DNA of 64,000 nucleotides from Caenorhabditis elegans (taxonomy: Eukaryota; Nematoda; Chromadorea; Rhabditida; Rhabditidae). The translations under genes and the position numbers were made by a program. The stretch spans positions 8,618,001 to 8,682,000 of the forward strand of contig NC_003284.9 in the NCBI RefSeq assembly GCF_000002985.6, written 5' to 3'. Position 1 is the stretch's first letter; each line of letters opens with the position of its first letter. Under the pieces are notes generated by a model, which worked only from the letters and a program-made list of their open reading frames with translations, had not been told where the DNA came from and made no database searches. Below are positions 60,116 to 64,000 of the stretch, in pieces.

Positions 60116-63100
60116 ATGAACCGACAGTTTCATTGGTATGATTCAGAAAAAATGGAAGGATTGGTCGAGACGATGAAACAACTAAAAGTGAAATTTGAGA
60201 ATGAACAACAGGTAATTAATTCAATTTTTATTAGAAAAACACACTTTACAACTATGTATAACTATAATACATCATTGCCAATTTTATACGGAAACGAAGA
60301 CAACGTAATTTGTTTATAATTATATTCGAAAATATACAACCAAAAAAATTGCATAATTAATTTATTTTTCGTTTTTTTTTAATTTCTAAAAGTTTCACAT
60401 TGTTTTGATGATTCACCATCACAAATATCACCAAAAACCATTCCTCCTAATTGGAGAACACTTTTTTTTACAATTTTATGTGAAACACTTTGATCTTTGA
60501 GTGGAATCGTTACGTCGAAGGCGACATTCTCTACGATGTGACTGATGAGAAGAGTGCAAATACAGTTCACAGCTATGTACTCGACCCGGAAAATAACTTG
60601 TCGTTAGAAGATACTCACAAGTATTTCGACTATATAATGAAAGTAAGTGGGTAAAAAATTATTTAAGTTACTTTACTGGATTATATTATATTTCAGTGAG
60701 TTTCCAGAGTATCTAACAGTTTTATTAAATAAAAGATTAAAAAAACTGAACAGTTGAAAGTGAAAAGAAATAACACTATATGTATCTGGAAAGAAGTTTT
60801 TGCAATCGTACAATCATTTGCAAATTTTTTTTTGACGAATCAAAAATCTAATTTATAAATTGTTCATTCCAAAAATAGTACAATGCAAAAAAATCAGATC
60901 CCAATAGTAGAATTAACTTCAAATCAATGCCTTCATTTTTTGAAATGAATTGTTTTGCTATTGTGTAAAAATGCGAATATTTTTTGTGGAGTATTTGAAC
61001 CAAAAATTTCGAAGTGATTTCTAAAGAAAATTATTCAAATCTTTAATTTTTTTTAGTTTCGAGCATTCCCATTAAGTTTTCTTAACTTTGTTTTCTTTCA
61101 TAGGCTTTGACCAACTCATCTGTGGATAGTATTGACAAAACAGATTCAAAATGGTTGCAACTGGTTGCTCAAAACATGAATATATTTCAAGACGTGAAAT
61201 CAAAACTTTTGAAACGATGGACTTGGTTAGTATTCGAACAATGTGGGATTGAAAGCAATAAAAACGAAATCATATTCCAGTTGGAGAGTTTAACGCTTTC
61301 ATTCTGGAGGGCGTCGTCTGAAAGAAAAGGTTTAAATTTTACGCTGTTTCTGTAAAAAAGTAAGATTAATATTTTAAGGAAAAATAATATTTTTCCCTGG
61401 AATCCATATAGAAATCGTTCCGTTTCTTCAATCTATTCGAGTGGTACAACACTTTGAACAACACACAACAGAACTTCACAATGTCATGAAAAAATATCCT
61501 CTTGGTAGGTGAAACAAATTTGATTTTTATCATTAAGTTTATTCAGAATTTCTTTATCAATACGTGGAACCTGAAGAAGATCCCGAGCCTTATGATGAGT
61601 TAGTTCCGGACATATTTGTAGAAAATAAGCTAGTTACTAAGAAAAAGTTGAGAAAAAAAGTCGTGAAGAAAGGATTGACGTAAGTGATTTCAGAATTTAT
61701 AGAAGTTTTTTCAAATTTCAGAAATACAATTGAACTAGCACTAAAAAGTGGAGAAAAGAGAAAAAAGAAGCAAGCTCATTTATCTCAGCGAACTTTGGTA
61801 AGAATGAAATTTTCAACACTATACATTTTTAAATTTAAGCTTAGTAGATCACCGTCGTTGAAACGTGGAGAGCATATTCGTTTCAATCTTTACTCCGACG
61901 TCACTCCGATTTGGAAAAAGTCTGCAACGAAAGGTGATGGGGTTTGAACAGTTATGTATGTTGAAAAAGGGAATACTCTTTTAGAAAGATCAACGGATGG
62001 AACAGAACACAAAATAGATTTTGGTACAGAAGCGTTTCTTGGTCCAGTCTACCTAATTTCGTCATTTGAAAGTTCGAAGAAAACTCAAAAATATGGCTCT
62101 TGGACTTTGACGATAGGTTCATGGTTGAAGCTAATTTCAAGCCAAAAATTACAATTTCAGACGTGAAACTGGACGAGAGAAAGCTTAGCGGTGAAAGCCT
62201 ATTAGTTTCGCTCAAGGTGCCTGTGGAAGAAGTATTTCTCGGCTCAAATGAGCCAGTTGTAGCATTTCGAGATGAAACATCAACTGACTGGAAAAAAGGA
62301 GTGTTCACAACCCATACGCAATTTGATCAGAGTTGGTTGTTTTGTTGCATTCTTATAAGATATGAGTTTCAGAATGTGAAAATATATTTGTTATTTAAGA
62401 AATATGATAAAACTGACTGAACTAAGCGAATGTTAGATGATTTCAAAAAACTGAAAATTATTGTAAACTTTTCTCTTATCCCCTTTAAATTCCTCTGCAA
62501 TTTGGACAGCCAAAATGTCAAAAAAATCTGAAAAATTACGTGTTCTTTTATTTGAAGGGTTGCGAATGTTTTGCGATAAAATAGAGATAGTTTCAGCTTT
62601 AACATATAACAATTTAGATATTTTTCTATCACTTACAGAGGATTTGAAATTTTTTCAATTTTTTTTTAGCAAATTCATAGTGAAAATTGTGACAATTTGA
62701 TAGTTTTGTCAAATTGTCAACTTATCAAAACATTGGAACGCCTTCCACCTTTCCCCTACACATTACTAATTATGTCCCAGTAGGAAGTTCTAATTGGAAA
62801 ACAAATACTTTTAAAAAATTATAGTTTTTCTTCTGAATTTGTTGAGTTTTTCAGATACTTTTATTGTTACCACCCGCTTATCGAAAATGGGATATGTTTC
62901 ACTCTTCCAACACAACGACTTTCATTATCCTTACAAATCGTGGAAGATTCTTTTCGAACAAGACAAAATTTCATTGAGATTGCACACGAATGTTGTTGAA
63001 TTAGCATTTGTCATTGAGGTGTCGATAGAAGATTTCAGTGTTACTAGATTATCCTTGTTGTTTTTAAGGGAAATTACTTCTATTTGGACACACTGACTGG

Positions 63101-63588
63101 AGATGAATTCAGCAAGTTGAGAAACTTGCATCAGAAAAAAATGTCGTTGTCGGAACTGATTATGAAATTTGAAAAACATGGAGTACATATTGTCCCCAAT
63201 GATGACATAATTAACAAGCATAGAGATACAAAAAAGGTGGAATAAATTTTTAAAATTGAACAACACTCATTATTCAGGATTTGGATCTTGAAATTTTCAC
63301 TTACCGCCTTATTTGCCTCAACCAAATAAACTGCGAATCGTGTCGTATGAATAGCACAGTTTCCATGGAAACTGTTGTTCTCACTGTCAACGGAGCCCCG
63401 GTATATTTTAAGTTGTACAAAAAAATATTTTTTTTTTTCAGAGAAATATCACAACGAAATCTGCTGGAAAATATGTCGTGAATTTTGGAGAAGCTGGGAA
63501 AAAACAAAGAATCCATGAGAATTATGTAACACCAGCAACGCTGTTTCAATTTTTAATGGTCACACGGCCACTGATTGTTACAAAATAG
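60116..63588 (+). CDS. CASC1/DNAI7-like (axonemal dynein-associated) protein, 587 aa
   Basis: Thirteen exons: 60116-60211, 60502-60642, 61104-61329, 61412-61504, 61547-61679, 61722-61797, 61840-61933, 61985-62116, 62161-62331, 62855-63018, 63069-63236, 63278-63400, 63442-63588, total 1764 nt in phase. Similarity to human CASC1 (DNAI7), compared from memory, runs through the protein in order. QQWNRYVEGD matches the QWKHYIQCDG start of the N-terminal domain. GPVYLISSFE matches GGVYHLDILE. The VSLKVPVEEVFLGSNEPVVA stretch matches its vertebrate counterpart around FFEDPVVVRWD. YPYKSWKILF matches MPYQSWELRP, and the later HGVHIVPNDD region matches GLNIFPTRHS. The long N-terminal coiled coil of the human protein is mostly absent. 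CASC1/DNAI7 supports assembly of axonemal dynein in motile cilia, which nematodes lack, so a different or residual role must be assumed. The 51-nt intron 7 and the 44-nt intron 8 are needed to avoid a stop and a frame change. No convincing RFX X-box was seen upstream. Confidence 0.85.
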
Positions 63589-63909
63589 TTGTTTCTTTAA
63601 AAATTTTCTACATCTAAATTCAAATATGTAACATTTTCTGAATGCCATAAATCCCTATTCATTCTCAACAGTTTCGCAACTTAATTCAACAATGCCTAAT
63701 GGATCCAGCTTCTGTTTCATATGTTATCTGAAATCTGGCAAAAGAGATAAACAACCGAAAGCGTGAATGAACCAGTCGAGAAACGCCACCGAAAGTTGTT
63801 CGATACAGATCTGCAACAAAAAAGGCGCGCGCCATTTCATATAGTTTGGTTAATTTACATCAAGCGACTCATTAGACTCATTATTCACATTTTGTTTCTA
63901 CCAGCTGAC
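63589..63909. promoter_or_regulatory. Intergenic region between CASC1-like gene and the next gene
   Basis: About 320 bases. The distal part includes AAAAGGCGCGCGCCATTTC, a GC-rich palindrome-containing site (GGCGCGCC), and the region ends with an acceptor TTTCTACCAG at 63904 that probably precedes the 5' UTR of the next gene. Confidence 0.45.
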
Positions 63910-63988
63910 ATGCTTTTCCGGGTTTTTTCGTTTTGTGTATTTGCCAGCTTTTGGCGATTTGTTGTAACTATCGATTTACAGAAAGAAG
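63910..63988 (+). CDS. First coding exon of a secreted or membrane protein (partial)
   Basis: ATG at 63910 follows an acceptor at 63904 by five bases. The exon reads MLFRVFSFCVFASFWRFVVT and then IDLQKE, ending at a GTAATA donor at 63989 in phase 1. The first 20 residues form a typical signal peptide, or a signal anchor. The rest of the gene is outside the window, so the product cannot be named. Confidence 0.6.
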
Positions 63989-64000
63989 GTAATAAGAATA

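Noticed and set aside
61945-61947. In-frame TGA suggesting that the CASC1-like gene is a pseudogene
   Set aside because: A 51-nt intron (61934-61984) with a good acceptor removes it and keeps the frame and the family alignment.
62100-62420. Apparent frameshift and an alternative C-terminus ending in KKYDKTD
   Set aside because: A 44-nt intron (62117-62160) explains the frame change. Splicing from 62331 to 62855 restores the family's PYxSW region, so the short extension at 62374-62420 is taken as intron.
62515-62700. Open frame starting MSKKSEKLR, possible separate gene
   Set aside because: It lies inside intron 9 of the CASC1-like gene and has no splice partners or family resemblance.
58674-63588. 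Operon of the 210-aa gene and the CASC1-like gene
   Set aside because: The gap is 514 bases, a poly(A) signal lies between them, and no SL2-type context is evident.
1-64000. CRISPR arrays, bacterial operons, integrated viral genes
   Set aside because: No regularly spaced repeats, Shine-Dalgarno-led gene strings or viral polymerase/capsid-type frames were seen. The DNA is nuclear nematode sequence.

Overview
The window looks like nematode nuclear DNA, most likely Caenorhabditis (probably C. elegans). The DNA is AT-rich. The genes are split by many introns, several of them only 42-52 nt, with GTRAGT-like donors and TTTTCAG-type acceptors. Poly(A) signals are AATAAA, and eukaryotic tRNA genes and short inverted-repeat elements are scattered between and inside genes. 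Gene models were built by hand from splice signals and reading-frame continuity; the exon sums of every multi-exon gene described as complete come out as whole codons.

Layout. (1) 531-1924, plus: a small gene for a 76-residue protein starting MGACSSC, probably lipid-modified. (2) 2570-7190, minus: a ten-exon rhodopsin-like GPCR of 498 residues; its second intron holds five tRNA genes (two Arg-ACG, three Cys-GCA). (3) 7191-20619: 13.4 kb without a gene I can support; it holds a 20-C tract, degenerate repeats and a GC-rich island. (4) 20620-21295: two tRNA-Cys and a damaged tRNA-Arg. (5) 21462-25272, minus: an eight-exon stargazin/TARP-like four-pass membrane protein of 357 residues, with a terminal-inverted-repeat element and another tRNA-Arg in intron 5. 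(6) 28480-29097: tRNA-Glu(UUC) beside an intronless 163-residue minus-strand gene with a housekeeping-type promoter. (7) 32709-32781: tRNA-Val(AAC) inside a 14 kb gene desert. (8) 43294-53355, plus: a seventeen-exon cell-surface receptor (about 1103 residues) with signal peptide, five Ig domains, two fibronectin III domains, one membrane span and a long tail. (9) 53891-54635: a large palindromic repeat. (10) 58674-59602, plus: a six-exon, 210-residue protein of unknown function. (11) 60116-63588, plus: a thirteen-exon gene for a CASC1/DNAI7-like protein of 587 residues. (12) 63910 to the end: first coding exon of a gene with a signal peptide.

The protein genes do not form one pathway. Three of them (GPCR, TARP-like protein, Ig/FN3 receptor) are of types common in neurons, and two of those, the GPCR and the Ig/FN3 receptor, have very large upstream regions, as is usual for neuronally regulated genes. 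The most notable item is the CASC1/DNAI7 homologue, because that family is tied to axonemal dynein of motile cilia and nematodes have no motile cilia. The second is the pair of related tRNA-Cys/tRNA-Arg clusters, each partly nested in introns of a membrane-protein gene and showing different stages of copy decay.
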